Of a DNA stretch of 5,515 nt, positions 5,515-5,515 are shown piece by piece. The notes under the pieces are model-generated. The model was not told where the DNA came from, searched no databases, and saw nothing but the letters and a program-made list of their open reading frames with translations. Each line of letters begins with the position of its first letter. Position 1 is the stretch's first letter. Position numbers and translations under genes: made by a program. The DNA is from an uncultured Lachnospiraceae bacterium. GTDB lineage: Bacteria > Bacillota > Clostridia > Lachnospirales > Lachnospiraceae. The DNA lies in NCBI GenBank assembly GCA_937910785.1, contig CALDLG010000120.1:1-5515 (forward strand), written 5' to 3'.

Positions 5515-5515
5515 G

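Overview
The window looks like chromosomal DNA of a Gram-positive anaerobe of the Clostridia, most likely Lachnospiraceae-like. This is inferred from purine-rich GGAGG-type ribosome binding sites, mixed ATG/GTG starts, moderate base composition and the gene types. Every gene I can support is on the minus strand, so transcription runs from high to low coordinates.

Layout in transcription order. (1) 5515-4688: a possible tail of a gene cut by the window edge, then a complete ABC ATPase of the MacB/LolD/BceA type, the kind that partners FtsX-like permeases. It is visibly more A/T-rich than the rest. (2) 4687-4523: a short intergenic region with a weak terminator-like hairpin, a 10-bp palindrome and a very good sigma-70 type promoter whose predicted start lies only 4-5 bases before the first ATG of the next gene. 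(3) 4522-501: a three-gene operon encoding an unrecognised membrane-anchored extracytoplasmic protein of 459 aa and two ABC-2 type permeases. No ATPase is encoded within it. (4) 500-281: a G/C-rich junction holding what looks like the last codons of an unrelated gene. (5) 280-1: the N-terminal third or so of MtnA, methylthioribose-1-phosphate isomerase, cut by the window edge.

The most striking structure is at the joint between the 459-aa gene and the first permease (2957-3146). It is a tandem array of exactly five 38-bp units, each ending in a ribosome-binding-site-like sequence and reaching a start/stop overlap. The stop of the upstream gene overlaps an ATG (ATGA). The first three units each encode a 13-residue mini-ORF whose TGA overlaps the GTG opening the next unit (GTGA), and the permease GTG sits exactly 5 x 38 = 190 bases from the first ATG. 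The array therefore looks like the expansion of an ordinary 4-base gene overlap into a chain of small coupled reading frames. One base change has broken the chain at the fourth/fifth unit.

The two permeases probably form the membrane part of an ABC-2 exporter or immunity/efflux complex, with the 459-aa protein as an extracytoplasmic accessory; this is inference. The second permease lacks the last membrane helix expected for its family, and the frame after its stop resembles the tail of another gene. A rearrangement probably joined this operon to the mtnA region.
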